64,000 nt of DNA from VRUE01 sp963753245 (lineage in GTDB: Bacteria > Actinomycetota > Thermoleophilia > Solirubrobacterales > 70-9): positions 62,001 to 126,000 of the forward strand of contig CAVWBK010000009.1 in assembly GCA_963753245.1 (NCBI GenBank). The letters are read 5' to 3'. A program made the translations under genes and the position numbers. Below are positions 8,631-16,399 of the stretch, piece after piece (position 1 is the first letter of the stretch; every line of letters begins with the position of its first letter). The notes beneath the pieces were generated by a model. The model worked only from the letters and a program-made list of their open reading frames with translations, was not told the DNA's origin and ran no database searches.

Positions 8631-9505
8631 TGTCGATCGTGGTCGACAACGACACGAAGCTGGTCGTCTCGGGCCTGACCGGCCGCGAGGGCTCCTTCCA
8701 CGGACTGCGAAACCGCGACTACGGGACCGAGCTGGTCGCCGGGGTGACCCCGGGCAAGGGCGGTCAGGAGGTCGGTGGCGTGCCGGTCTTTGACTCGATC
8801 AAGGAATCGGTGCAAGAGGCCGGTGCCAACACCTCGATGATCTTCGTCCCGGCCCGCTTCGCGGCGCCGGCGATCGACGAGGCGATCGATTCCGGGGTCG
8901 AGACGGTGATCGCGATCACCGAGGGGATCCCGGTGCTCGAGATGCTGAGGACCTACTGGAAGGCCAAGGGGGCCGGCGTGCGGCTGATTGGCCCCAACTG
9001 CCCTGGGGTCCTCTCGCCGGGCAAGGCGAACGTCGGGATCATCCCGGCGCAGTTCTTTGACCCGGGGAAGATCGGCGTGGTCTCAAAGTCGGGGACGCTG
9101 ACCTACCAGATCGGCAACGAGCTAAAACAGGCCGGGGAGGGCAACTCATCGATCGTCGGGATCGGCGGTGACCCGATCGTCGGCTCGGATTTCATCGACA
9201 TCCTCACCCTCTTTGAGGCCGACCCCGAGACCGAGCTGATCGTCATGGTCGGCGAGATCGGCGGTGACGCTGAGGAGCGCGCCGCCGAGTTCATCGCCGC
9301 CGAGATCTCCAAGCCGGTGATCGCCTACATCGCCGGTTTCACCGCCCCGCCGGGCAAGCAGATGGGCCACGCCGGGGCGATCATCTCCGGCTCCTCGGGC
9401 ACCGCGCAGGCCAAGAAGGAGGCGCTTGAGGCGAAGGGCGTGAGGGTCGGCGAAAGCCCGACCGAGACCGCGAGGATCGCGGTCGAGACCCTGCGCGGCA
9501 CCTAG
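8630..9505 (+). CDS. sucD: Succinyl-CoA ligase alpha subunit
   Basis: A 291-residue CoA-binding subunit. GLTGREGSFHG near the N-terminus is the CoA-binding Rossmann region, GPNCPGVLSPGKANVGIIP is the conserved central motif, and GHAGAIISGSSGTAQAK carries the phosphohistidine (the His of MGHAG). It forms the alpha-beta ligase with SucC and overlaps it by one base. Length is typical of bacterial SucD. Confidence 0.96.
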   Translation: MSIVVDNDTKLVVSGLTGREGSFHGLRNRDYGTELVAGVTPGKGGQEVGGVPVFDSIKESVQEAGANTSMIFVPARFAAPAIDEAIDSGVETVIAITEGIPVLEMLRTYWKAKGAGVRLIGPNCPGVLSPGKANVGIIPAQFFDPGKIGVVSKSGTLTYQIGNELKQAGEGNSSIVGIGGDPIVGSDFIDILTLFEADPETELIVMVGEIGGDAEERAAEFIAAEISKPVIAYIAGFTAPPGKQMGHAGAIISGSSGTAQAKKEALEAKGVRVGESPTETARIAVETLRGT

Positions 9506-9589
9506 GTCCGCGCGCCGGATCCCCGTCGCTCGCACCTCGCCTTCGGGCGGGCCCCAGTGGACGGCGAGGCGTTGCTAGTGTCGAGGGCG

Positions 9590-10693
9590 ATGGCTGCCGA
9601 GACGATTTCCTTCGCCCGCGGCGCGCCCAGCGCCGACATCCTGCCCAAGGATGCGGTCCGCGCGGCGGCCGCGGTTGCCCTCGAACGGGATTGGGAAAGG
9701 GCGCTCTCCTACGGGACCGGGATCGGACACCCCGGCCTCTGCGCCTGGGTTGCCGAGCGACACGGGGGCCTTGACCCCGCCCAGGTGATGATCGCCAACG
9801 GCTCGATGGAGGGCGCCGCGATGCTCTTCGAGCACCTGCTGGAGCCCGGGGACCGGGTGCTGGTTGAGCAGCCGACCTACGATCGCACCCTGCTGCTCCT
9901 GCAGCGCGCCGGTGTCGAGCTCGTGCCGATCGAGCTGGAGTCCGACGGGCTCGATCTCGGTGCCTTCGAAGCAGCGCTTGAGGTCGGCCCGGTCAAGCTC
10001 GCCCACGTGATTCCAAATTTCCACAACCCGGCCGGCTGCACGCTCTCGGCCGCCAAGCGCCGACGCCTGGTCGAGCTTGCCGCCGAGCACGGTTTCTGGC
10101 TCTTTGAGGATGACCCATACCGTGAGCTGCCCTTCGACGACGAGGCCCTGGAGACGATGCTCTCCCTCGATCAGGCCGGCCGGGTAATCCACGCCTCCTC
10201 CTTCTCAAAGACGGTCAGCCCCGGGGTGCGGGTCGGCTACCTGGTCGGCCCGACGGCCGAGATCGCGAAGCTCTCAAAGCGCGCCAACGAGACCTACATC
10301 TCGCCCAACATGCTGGCCGAGGCCATCGTCCTTGAGCTCTGCAAATCGGGCGAGCTTGATCGCAACATCGAGTTCGTCAAGGGCGCCCTGCGCGATCGCC
10401 GCGATGCGTTGGTGGAGGGGCTCACCGAGCAGATCCCCGAGGCGCAATTCGTCCTGCCCGGCGGCGGCTACTTCCTCTGGTTGGACCTCGCGGCTGGCAC
10501 CGACAGCGCCGCGCTGCTCGCCGAGGCCAGGGAGGAGGGCGTCGCCTTCGTCGCCGGCCCAGATTTCATGATCGCCGGAGGCGAGAACAGCCTGCGCCTC
10601 TCTTTTGCCAGCGTGCCACCGGCTCAGATCCCCGAGGGCGTCTCGCGGCTCGCCAGGGCGCTCGAGCGGGTTCGCGCCGGTTCACCCGTCTAG
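9590..10693 (+). CDS. PLP-dependent aminotransferase (class I/II, MocR/LysN-like)
   Basis: Start placed at ATG 9590 after GAGGGCG; a GTG at 9557 is in frame. The 367-residue product shows fold-type I aminotransferase hallmarks: FHNPAGCTLS, the PLP-phenol Asp region FEDDPYRELPFD, and the Schiff-base lysine in SSFSKTVSPGVRVGY, about residue 207. It most resembles stand-alone 2-aminoadipate/valine-pyruvate type transaminases that share a domain with MocR regulators; there is no N-terminal GntR helix-turn-helix. Substrate is undetermined. Confidence 0.88.
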   Translation: MAAETISFARGAPSADILPKDAVRAAAAVALERDWERALSYGTGIGHPGLCAWVAERHGGLDPAQVMIANGSMEGAAMLFEHLLEPGDRVLVEQPTYDRTLLLLQRAGVELVPIELESDGLDLGAFEAALEVGPVKLAHVIPNFHNPAGCTLSAAKRRRLVELAAEHGFWLFEDDPYRELPFDDEALETMLSLDQAGRVIHASSFSKTVSPGVRVGYLVGPTAEIAKLSKRANETYISPNMLAEAIVLELCKSGELDRNIEFVKGALRDRRDALVEGLTEQIPEAQFVLPGGGYFLWLDLAAGTDSAALLAEAREEGVAFVAGPDFMIAGGENSLRLSFASVPPAQIPEGVSRLARALERVRAGSPV

Positions 10694-10735
10694 ATATTTG
10701 CGCCAGGGCCGCTCGGCCAGCCGCCCACAGCGCCC

Positions 10736-11110
10736 CTACTTGACGGTGATCGTGCCCTTCATGAACGGGTGAAACTGGCAGAAGTAGGCGAAGGAGCCGG
10801 TCTTTTCGAGGGTGACCGAGGCACTCTTGCCCGGTTTGATCGTGCCGGTGTCAAAAACACCAGAGCTCTTTGTGGTCGCCGTGTGGGAGGTCGAGTCCTC
10901 GTTGGTGAAATCGATCGTCGTCCCCTTCGCCACGGTCAGATCGGGCGGGGCGTAGGCGAAGTTGGCAATCGCAACCGTTTTGGCGGCGGCCCCCGGCCCA
11001 GCCGCGGTGGAGCTGGCGCCGCCGCAGCCGGCGAGGCCGAGGACGACGAGGAGGGGGAGAAGCGCGGCGGCGCGTTTCACGGCTGCAGGGAGATGCATAT
11101 GCCCAGCCAT
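10736..11110 (-). CDS. Cupredoxin-domain lipoprotein
   Basis: Start at ATG 11110 (MAGHMHLPAAVKR) or the ATG 12 bp later at 11098; a longer frame upstream adds a non-hydrophobic extension and was not used. A lipoprotein signal with lipobox LAGC is followed by a Ser/Ala/Gly linker. An approximately 90-residue plastocyanin-like domain follows. The type I copper ligands are visible: His in TSHTATT, then C-x2-H-x2-M in YFCQFHPFMKG. It probably carries electrons or buffers copper at the outer face of the membrane. It is divergent from the ferritin-like genes, which suggests a shared metal/redox theme. Confidence 0.88.
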   Translation of the reverse strand: MAGHMHLPAAVKRAAALLPLLVVLGLAGCGGASSTAAGPGAAAKTVAIANFAYAPPDLTVAKGTTIDFTNEDSTSHTATTKSSGVFDTGTIKPGKSASVTLEKTGSFAYFCQFHPFMKGTITVK

Positions 11111-11255
11111 ACGGGCAGGCGCGGGGAACGGATCAGTGCTCCTGGCGGCCCTCGGCAAGGGCCGGTGGTCGGCCGCGAATCTGAGCGAGATTGATCCGCG
11201 AGCCCGGGGTCGGCGTAGGGGAGCACAGATGCGCAAACCACCGAGGAGCGATCAA

Positions 11256-11957
11256 ATGCCTGAGAGCAAAGCAGCCGAGAAGCAAGGCGGGCCGACCGCG
11301 AGGAGCGCAATCTCGCGCCTCACCCAGGACCCCGTCTCGCGGCGAAAGTTCGTCGCCCTGACTGGCGGCTCGACCGCGCTGGCGGCCTTTCTCGCCGCCT
11401 GTGGAAGTGGCAGCGGTACGACGAGCAGCACCACAACCCAGGGCGGTTCTGGTTCGGGGGCAAGCGAAACGGCCCAGTTCGGCAAGGGCGATATCGGAAT
11501 TCTCAACTACGCCCTGACGCTCGAGTACCTGGAGACCGCGTTCTACGCTGACGTGATCAAGAGCGGACTCTTCAAGGGCGCCGAACTGGCGACGATCAAG
11601 AAATTCGGCAGCGAGGAGGCCCAGCACGTCGCCGCGCTGAGCGCCGCCGTCAAACAGCTCGGCGGCAAGCCCGCGGCCGAGCCGAAGACGGAATTTCCGC
11701 TGAAGAGCGCCAAGTCGGTGCTTGAACTGGCGGGCACCGTTGAGAACCTCGGCGCCGCCGCCTACCTGGGCCAGGCGACCAACATCAAGAGTCCCGAAGT
11801 CCTCGCCTCAGCGCTAGCAATCCACAGCGTCGAGGGGCGCCACGCCTCAGCTCTCAACACGCTGCTGGGTCAACCAATAACCCCAGACGGAGCATTTGCC
11901 AAGCCGGCCGATGTGAAGACCGTGCTCAAGTCCGTCGAACCCTTCATCGTCGGCTGA
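11256..11957 (+). CDS. Tat-exported ferritin-like lipoprotein
   Basis: Start at ATG 11256, preceded by GAGGAG with good spacing. The 233-residue product has a twin-arginine signal (SRRKFVALTGG) ending in the lipobox LAAC, a Ser/Thr/Gly linker, and a four-helix ferritin-like domain of the Ferritin_2 type. Candidate di-iron ligands are all present: Glu in LEYLE, E-x2-H in EEAQH, Glu in TVENLG, and E-x2-H in VEGRH. Tat export fits a protein whose metal site is loaded in the cytoplasm. It probably handles iron or peroxide at the cell surface. It stands 31 bp upstream of a paralogue. Confidence 0.9.
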   Translation: MPESKAAEKQGGPTARSAISRLTQDPVSRRKFVALTGGSTALAAFLAACGSGSGTTSSTTTQGGSGSGASETAQFGKGDIGILNYALTLEYLETAFYADVIKSGLFKGAELATIKKFGSEEAQHVAALSAAVKQLGGKPAAEPKTEFPLKSAKSVLELAGTVENLGAAAYLGQATNIKSPEVLASALAIHSVEGRHASALNTLLGQPITPDGAFAKPADVKTVLKSVEPFIVG

Positions 11958-11988
11958 GCGGCGAGCGAAAGTAAAAGGAGAACACACG

Positions 11989-12633
11989 ATGAGCATCACC
12001 GATCAGCAACTGGTCCACCCCGAGCTCGCCGGCGTCCGCGTCGAGGAGCGCAGTGAAGATCTCTCGCGCAGCGAGGTGATCCTCAAGGGCGCTCTGGCCG
12101 CCGGTGCCGTCTACGGCGTCGCGATGGTCGGCCCCTTCGTGCGCAAGGCCTTGGCGATGTCCGAAGGCGGCGACGTCGGCATCCTCAACTTCGCCCTCAC
12201 CCTCGAGTACCTCGAGTCGACTTTCTATGAAGAAGCCAAGAAGCGCGTCGGGGCCAAGGGCGAACTGAAGAGCCTGATCAACCTGCTCGCCGAAGACGAG
12301 CGCCAGCACGTCGAAGCGCTGAGCGCCTCGATCAAGCAGCTCGGCGGCAAGCCCGTCGCGGAGCCAAAGTTCGAATTCCCCTACGAGGGCACGGCGGGGT
12401 TTCTGAAGTTGGCCGAAACTTTCGAGGACACCGGGGTCAGCGCCTACAACGGCGCTGCGCCCTCGATCAAGTCCAAAGAAGTGCTCGGCGCAGCCGGCTC
12501 GATCGTCCAGGTCGAGGGCCGTCACGCGGCCGCAATCCGGCTGCAGAACAAGCAGGAACCGGCCCCCGAAGCGTTTGACCCCTCGCTCGACGAAGCACAG
12601 GTGCTGAAGGCTGTGGAACCGTTCATAGCCTGA
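11989..12633 (+). CDS. Ferritin-like domain protein (paralogue)
   Basis: A 214-residue paralogue of the preceding gene with a strong AAAAGGAG ribosome site. The N-terminus has one hydrophobic segment (residues about 33-55) preceded by SRSEV rather than a true twin-arginine, so it may be membrane-anchored. The ferritin-like domain keeps Glu in LEYLE, E-x2-H in DERQH, Glu in TFEDTG and E-x2-H in VEGRH. Both copies end in the same VEPFI pattern, indicating tandem duplication. It is 25 bp from the sigma-factor gene and probably in one transcript with it. Confidence 0.88.
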   Translation: MSITDQQLVHPELAGVRVEERSEDLSRSEVILKGALAAGAVYGVAMVGPFVRKALAMSEGGDVGILNFALTLEYLESTFYEEAKKRVGAKGELKSLINLLAEDERQHVEALSASIKQLGGKPVAEPKFEFPYEGTAGFLKLAETFEDTGVSAYNGAAPSIKSKEVLGAAGSIVQVEGRHAAAIRLQNKQEPAPEAFDPSLDEAQVLKAVEPFIA

Positions 12634-12658
12634 GCGCCAAGCGAGGAAAACGAATCAG

Positions 12659-13240
12659 ATGAAGGTCAGACGAGAGAAGGCCGAGCGGCTTGCCGATGAG
12701 GAGCTGATGCCGCTGATCGGGGACCAGGACCCCGAGGCCTTCGCCGTCTTCTATGACCGCCATGGTGGCGCCGCCTTCTCGCTGGCCTACAGAATCGTCG
12801 GCGAGAGGGCGGCCGCCGAGGACGTCACCCAGGAGGCCTTCATCTCGATCTGGCGCAGCGGTGCGCGCTATGACCGCACCCGCGGCAGCGTCCGCTCCTG
12901 GATGCTCGGCATCGTCCGCAACCGGGCGATCGACCTGCTGCGCAGCAAGGCCGGCCGCGCACCGAAACTGGATTTCGACGATGACTCGATCCTCGAGCAG
13001 CGCCCGGCCACCGAGCTGACCGAGGAGGAGGCCTTGCGCCACGAGACCGCCGAGGAGGTTCGCGGCGTGATCGGGGGTCTGCCCGGCGAGCAGTCCAAGG
13101 TGATCGAGCTGGCCTACTTCGGCGGCTTCAGCCACTCCGAGATCGCCAAGATGCTGGGCGTGCCGCTGGGTACGGTCAAGGGCCGCATGCGGCTTGGATT
13201 GGAGAAGATCAGGGGCGAGTTGGCGGAGGGATTGGTATGA
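12659..13240 (+). CDS. ECF RNA polymerase sigma factor (SigK-like)
   Basis: A 193-residue group 4 sigma factor. Region 2 spans about residues 25-95 with DVTQEAFISIWR and the DNA-melting segment SVRSWMLGIVRNRAIDLLR. Region 4 spans about 130-185 with LPGEQSKVIELAYFGGFSHSEIA and GTVKGRMRLGLEKIR. Pairing with an RskA-like anti-sigma in the next gene (4-bp ATGA overlap) points to the SigK group. It presumably directs transcription of this block, including the ferritin-like genes, but no matching promoter could be assigned by eye. Confidence 0.92.
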   Translation: MKVRREKAERLADEELMPLIGDQDPEAFAVFYDRHGGAAFSLAYRIVGERAAAEDVTQEAFISIWRSGARYDRTRGSVRSWMLGIVRNRAIDLLRSKAGRAPKLDFDDDSILEQRPATELTEEEALRHETAEEVRGVIGGLPGEQSKVIELAYFGGFSHSEIAKMLGVPLGTVKGRMRLGLEKIRGELAEGLV

Positions 13241-13923
13241 GCGAGAACGACCACGAGAGTCGCGAGGGGATCGCCGCCTACCTGCTGGGCGCTCTGGAGC
13301 CCGGGGAGGCCGCCGCGCTAGAGCGCCATCTCGGTGAGTGCGCCGAGTGCCGCGCCGAGCTGCGCTGGCTGGACCCAGCCGTGCAGCTTCTGCCCGAGAC
13401 GGTCCCGCGACTCGAGCCGCCCGCCGAGCTGCGCGCCCGGATCCTCGCCGAGGCCGGTGCCGAGGCCCAGCGCCCGGGCGCTGGCGATCGCGCCCGCGCG
13501 CCGCTCTTCTCGGGCTGGCGAGCGCTCACCGGGTTGGGGGCGCTGGCTCTGGCGGCGGCGGCGATCGCCGGCTACGCGATCCACGGTGGCGGCTCCAGGG
13601 GCGCCGGTCCGGTGACGACGGTCGTCGCCGGCAGGCCACCCGGGGTGATCGCCCACATGGTGCGCCAGGGCGATGCCGCGACCCTGCATCTCGCCAACGT
13701 TCGCCAGCTGCCCCCCGACCGGGTTCTCGAGGCCTGGGTCCGGCGTGATGGACACGTGGTCCCGGTCAATTCGCTCTTCGTTCCCGACCGGCGGGGGCGC
13801 GCCTCGACCCGGATCCCCGACCTCAAGGGGGTCGACGTCGTGATGGTTACCGCCGAGCCCCGGGGTGGCAGCAAGAGCCCGACCGCGGCGCCGATCGTCA
13901 CCCTTGAACTGGCGCCATCCTGA
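13237..13923 (+). CDS. Membrane anti-sigma factor (zinc-finger plus RskA domain)
   Basis: A 228-residue single-pass regulator, coupled to the sigma gene by an ATGA overlap. The cytoplasmic N-terminal anti-sigma domain has the H-x3-C-x2-C zinc motif (HLGECAEC). A hydrophobic segment near residues 92-110 (GLGALALAAAAIAGYAI) crosses the membrane. The extracytoplasmic part resembles the RskA C-terminal domain (PDRVLEAWVRRDGHVVPV and a final VTAEPRGGS). It sequesters the ECF sigma until an outside signal, possibly redox or metal, releases it. Confidence 0.92.
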   Translation: MSENDHESREGIAAYLLGALEPGEAAALERHLGECAECRAELRWLDPAVQLLPETVPRLEPPAELRARILAEAGAEAQRPGAGDRARAPLFSGWRALTGLGALALAAAAIAGYAIHGGGSRGAGPVTTVVAGRPPGVIAHMVRQGDAATLHLANVRQLPPDRVLEAWVRRDGHVVPVNSLFVPDRRGRASTRIPDLKGVDVVMVTAEPRGGSKSPTAAPIVTLELAPS

Positions 13924-13937
13924 ACCCTTGGCCCCGG

Positions 13938-14645
13938 CTAGCGACCGTAGCGATCGCTGGAGAGGACCAGTTGCTCGGGAATCGCCGCCCGCGGTGGTGG
14001 GGCGGGATCGGCTCGCACCGAGACGGTCTCAGCGACGCTGCGCGAGACGCGGTGCTCGCCGCCGCTTGAAGCGATCGTCACACCCTCCTGATCGGAGCCC
14101 TGAAGGGTCCCCTGCAGACCCGGCTCAAGCCCCGCCTGTTTCAGGTAGTGCAGGAGCTCCTCGGCCTCATTCTCAAAGCGCAGGACGGTGACCTTGGCGC
14201 CGAGCGCCACGTCGGCGAGCAGCGAGCCCTGCTCGCGCGCACCCTCGACGATCGGGTGGCCATGTGGGCAGGTGGTCGCATCGCCGATCGCCGCGCGCAT
14301 GCGTTCCTCGAGCACCGGTGACATCGCGTGCTCGATCCGCTCGGCCTCCTCGTGCACCTCATCCCAGGGGATGCCGAGAACGTCGGTTAGGAAACGCTCG
14401 ATCATGCGGTGGCGGCGGACGATGTGGGTGGCATGCTCGCGGCCGGACTCCGTGAAGGCAAGCGATTTGTCGGCGTCGCGGAGGACGTAGCCGTCCTCGA
14501 GCAGGCGACCGATCATCTCGTGCACGGTCGGCGGTGAGAGCTGCATCGCGCGGGCGATGTTGGCACCGGTCATCGGCAGCCCCGCCTCCTCGAGCCAGAA
14601 CATAATCTCCAGGTACTCCTGCTCGGCGACGGTCGCGTCGGTCAT
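13938..14645 (-). CDS. DtxR/MntR-family metal-dependent repressor
   Basis: A 235-residue regulator. An N-terminal winged helix (GANIARAMQLSPPTVHEMIGRL) is followed by the metal-binding dimerisation domain (GREHATHIVRRHRMIERFL, then HEEAERIEHAMS). A C-terminal FeoA/SH3-like domain follows (EGVTIASSGGEHRVSRSVAE). Known members repress iron or manganese uptake genes when the metal is bound. CPHGHPI is the conserved post-dimerisation motif. It converges on the anti-sigma gene with a 14-bp gap, so the metal-related cluster ends here. Confidence 0.9.
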   Translation of the reverse strand: MTDATVAEQEYLEIMFWLEEAGLPMTGANIARAMQLSPPTVHEMIGRLLEDGYVLRDADKSLAFTESGREHATHIVRRHRMIERFLTDVLGIPWDEVHEEAERIEHAMSPVLEERMRAAIGDATTCPHGHPIVEGAREQGSLLADVALGAKVTVLRFENEAEELLHYLKQAGLEPGLQGTLQGSDQEGVTIASSGGEHRVSRSVAETVSVRADPAPPPRAAIPEQLVLSSDRYGR

Positions 14646-14676
14646 CGCATCGATACTAACGACGGGCTCTGGCCCC

Positions 14677-15492
14677 CTAGCGGCGCTCCATCAGAGTCGA
14701 GACGATCGCTTCGTAGAAACCATCGCCCATCGCCCCCTCGGTGACCGTCGTGTTCTCCCAGGCGGCCAGGGCGCCGCGCAGGCCGGCATCGTTCTTGGCC
14801 CCATTGGCGACGACGAAGAAGCGACCGACCGCCGCGGCCACCTCGAGGTCCTCGACCGAGTCGCCGATCGCTATGCACTCGGTGGGGTCGTAGCCGCGGA
14901 TCCGGGCGTGGGCGGCGACCGCACCCGCCTTGCTGACCATTTTCGGGACCAGGTGGTAGGCGTGGGTGTGACCCTCAATCGCCGCCATCGGGCGGCCGAT
15001 CGCGCCATTGTCGAGCAGGCGCAGATCGCCGCCGCCGCTGGCGCCGAGCAGCTCGTTGGCCTCCTCAACGTCGACCTTGCCGCGGAAGAGGTGGGAGAGG
15101 ACGCGGCCGCTGTGCCAGGGCGAGTGGTACTCGAGCCGCCCCTCGAAGTGCTCGAAGAGGAGCTTGGGGACCCCGCGCTCCTCGATCTGCTCGTAGATGG
15201 TGCCGTTCTCGTCAGGGACCATCTCGCCGGTCATCAGTGTCGTCTCGCCCTCGATCGCAAAGGCGCAACCGGCCTCATAGATATAGGAGGACTGGCCCAT
15301 CAGCCGGGCGATCTCGTGGCACTGGGGCTCGCGGCGCCCCGACATCACCACGACCTCGACCCCGGCCCGCTGGCATGCCTCGAGGCCGCGTGCCTGGGCG
15401 AGGGAGAAGCCGCCCTCGGCGTCGCGAAACAGCGAGCTGCCCTTGCCCAGCAGGGTGCCGTCGAGGTCGGTGTAGACGCAACGCAGGGCCAC
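14677..15492 (-). CDS. HAD-superfamily phosphatase (Cof/MPGP-like)
   Basis: A 271-residue C2-capped HAD hydrolase. Motif I is DLDGTLLG at residues 9-16, motif II VVMSGR, motif III a lysine in PKMVSKAGAV, and motif IV GDSVEDLEVA. The order and the large cap between motifs II and III resemble mannosyl-3-phosphoglycerate or sucrose-phosphate phosphatases. It probably dephosphorylates a sugar phosphate in the cytoplasm; the substrate is not assignable. It is divergent from the DHPS-like gene, with 61 bp between starts. Confidence 0.83.
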   Translation of the reverse strand: MALRCVYTDLDGTLLGKGSSLFRDAEGGFSLAQARGLEACQRAGVEVVVMSGRREPQCHEIARLMGQSSYIYEAGCAFAIEGETTLMTGEMVPDENGTIYEQIEERGVPKLLFEHFEGRLEYHSPWHSGRVLSHLFRGKVDVEEANELLGASGGGDLRLLDNGAIGRPMAAIEGHTHAYHLVPKMVSKAGAVAAHARIRGYDPTECIAIGDSVEDLEVAAAVGRFFVVANGAKNDAGLRGALAAWENTTVTEGAMGDGFYEAIVSTLMERR

Positions 15493-15553
15493 CGGGCCAC
15501 AGTATTGATTCCCAACCGCAGGGCGGCGCGAGCATATGGTCTAGAAAGGGGGA

Positions 15554-16399
15554 GTGAGCGCTCCGGCCTGGCTACTCTCAGATCGTCTGCTCGACCTCAA
15601 GCTGCCGCTTGCCGTGGGGATCGTCAACGTCACCGTCGACTCGATGTTCGAGGGGGCGCGGTCGGGGACGCCGGGGCAGGCGATCGAGGACGGCAGGGCG
15701 CTGATCAAGGCCGGCTTCGAGATGCTCGACCTCGGTGCCGTGGCGGCCAAGGCGGGGCCGCCGGTGGCCGCCGCCGAGGAGGCCGGCGCCTTGATCCCGG
15801 CGATCGAGGGACTCGTGGGGTTGGGGGTCCCGATCTCGGCCGACACCTTCTCGGTCGCGGTCGCCAGGCGGGCACTGGACGCCGGTGCCGCGGTTCTCAA
15901 CGACATCTCCGGCGGTTCAGATCAGATCTTCGAGCTGGTCGCCGATCGCGGCTGCGGCTACGTCCTCATGCACATCGAGGGGCCGCCGCGAGTCGAGCGC
16001 CCCGCGCCTGAGTACGACGACGTGGTCGATCACCTGGGGTCCTGGTTTGAGAGCCGGGTCGAGAGGGCGCTGGCCCTGGGGGTCAAGCGGGAGCAGATCG
16101 CGATCGACCCCGGCCTTGATTTCGACCTGAGCACCGAGCAGGACCTCGAGATCCTGCGTCGCCTGGGCGAGCTGCGCGAGCTCGGCCTGGCGCTCTACGT
16201 CTCGCTCTCGCGCAAGGACTTCATCGGCGCCGTGCTCGCCGGCTCCTGGGAGGAGCGCCTGGCCCCCGGCGAGCGCGAGTGGGGCACGGTCGCCGCGGTC
16301 GCCCTCGCGGTGCGCGCCGGCGCCGACATCCTTCGCATCCACGATCGCAGCTCGCTACAGGCGATCAGGGTCGCGGCTGCGATCGGCGGGGCGAGCTGA
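15554..16399 (+). CDS. folP: Dihydropteroate synthase-like protein (divergent motifs)
   Basis: GTG start with AAGGGGGA just upstream; 281 residues, a TIM-barrel pterin-binding protein. The fold signature is clear: GIVNVTVDSMFEGA near residue 22, DLGAVAAKAG, NDISGG, the VLMHIEG strand, AIDPGLDFD, LSRKDFIG and a terminal RIHD. Several catalytic positions differ from classical FolP. NVTPDSF-DGG is NVTVDSMFEGA, and the S-T-R-P-G loop that binds p-aminobenzoate is replaced by AAKAGPP. It may be an altered-specificity pterin enzyme. It overlaps the helicase start by one base. Confidence 0.75.
   Translation: MSAPAWLLSDRLLDLKLPLAVGIVNVTVDSMFEGARSGTPGQAIEDGRALIKAGFEMLDLGAVAAKAGPPVAAAEEAGALIPAIEGLVGLGVPISADTFSVAVARRALDAGAAVLNDISGGSDQIFELVADRGCGYVLMHIEGPPRVERPAPEYDDVVDHLGSWFESRVERALALGVKREQIAIDPGLDFDLSTEQDLEILRRLGELRELGLALYVSLSRKDFIGAVLAGSWEERLAPGEREWGTVAAVALAVRAGADILRIHDRSSLQAIRVAAAIGGAS

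Noticed and set aside
10701..10720. GGCC-GCTC-GGCC hairpin after the aminotransferase gene
   Set aside because: Only four base pairs and no T-tract, too weak to call a terminator.
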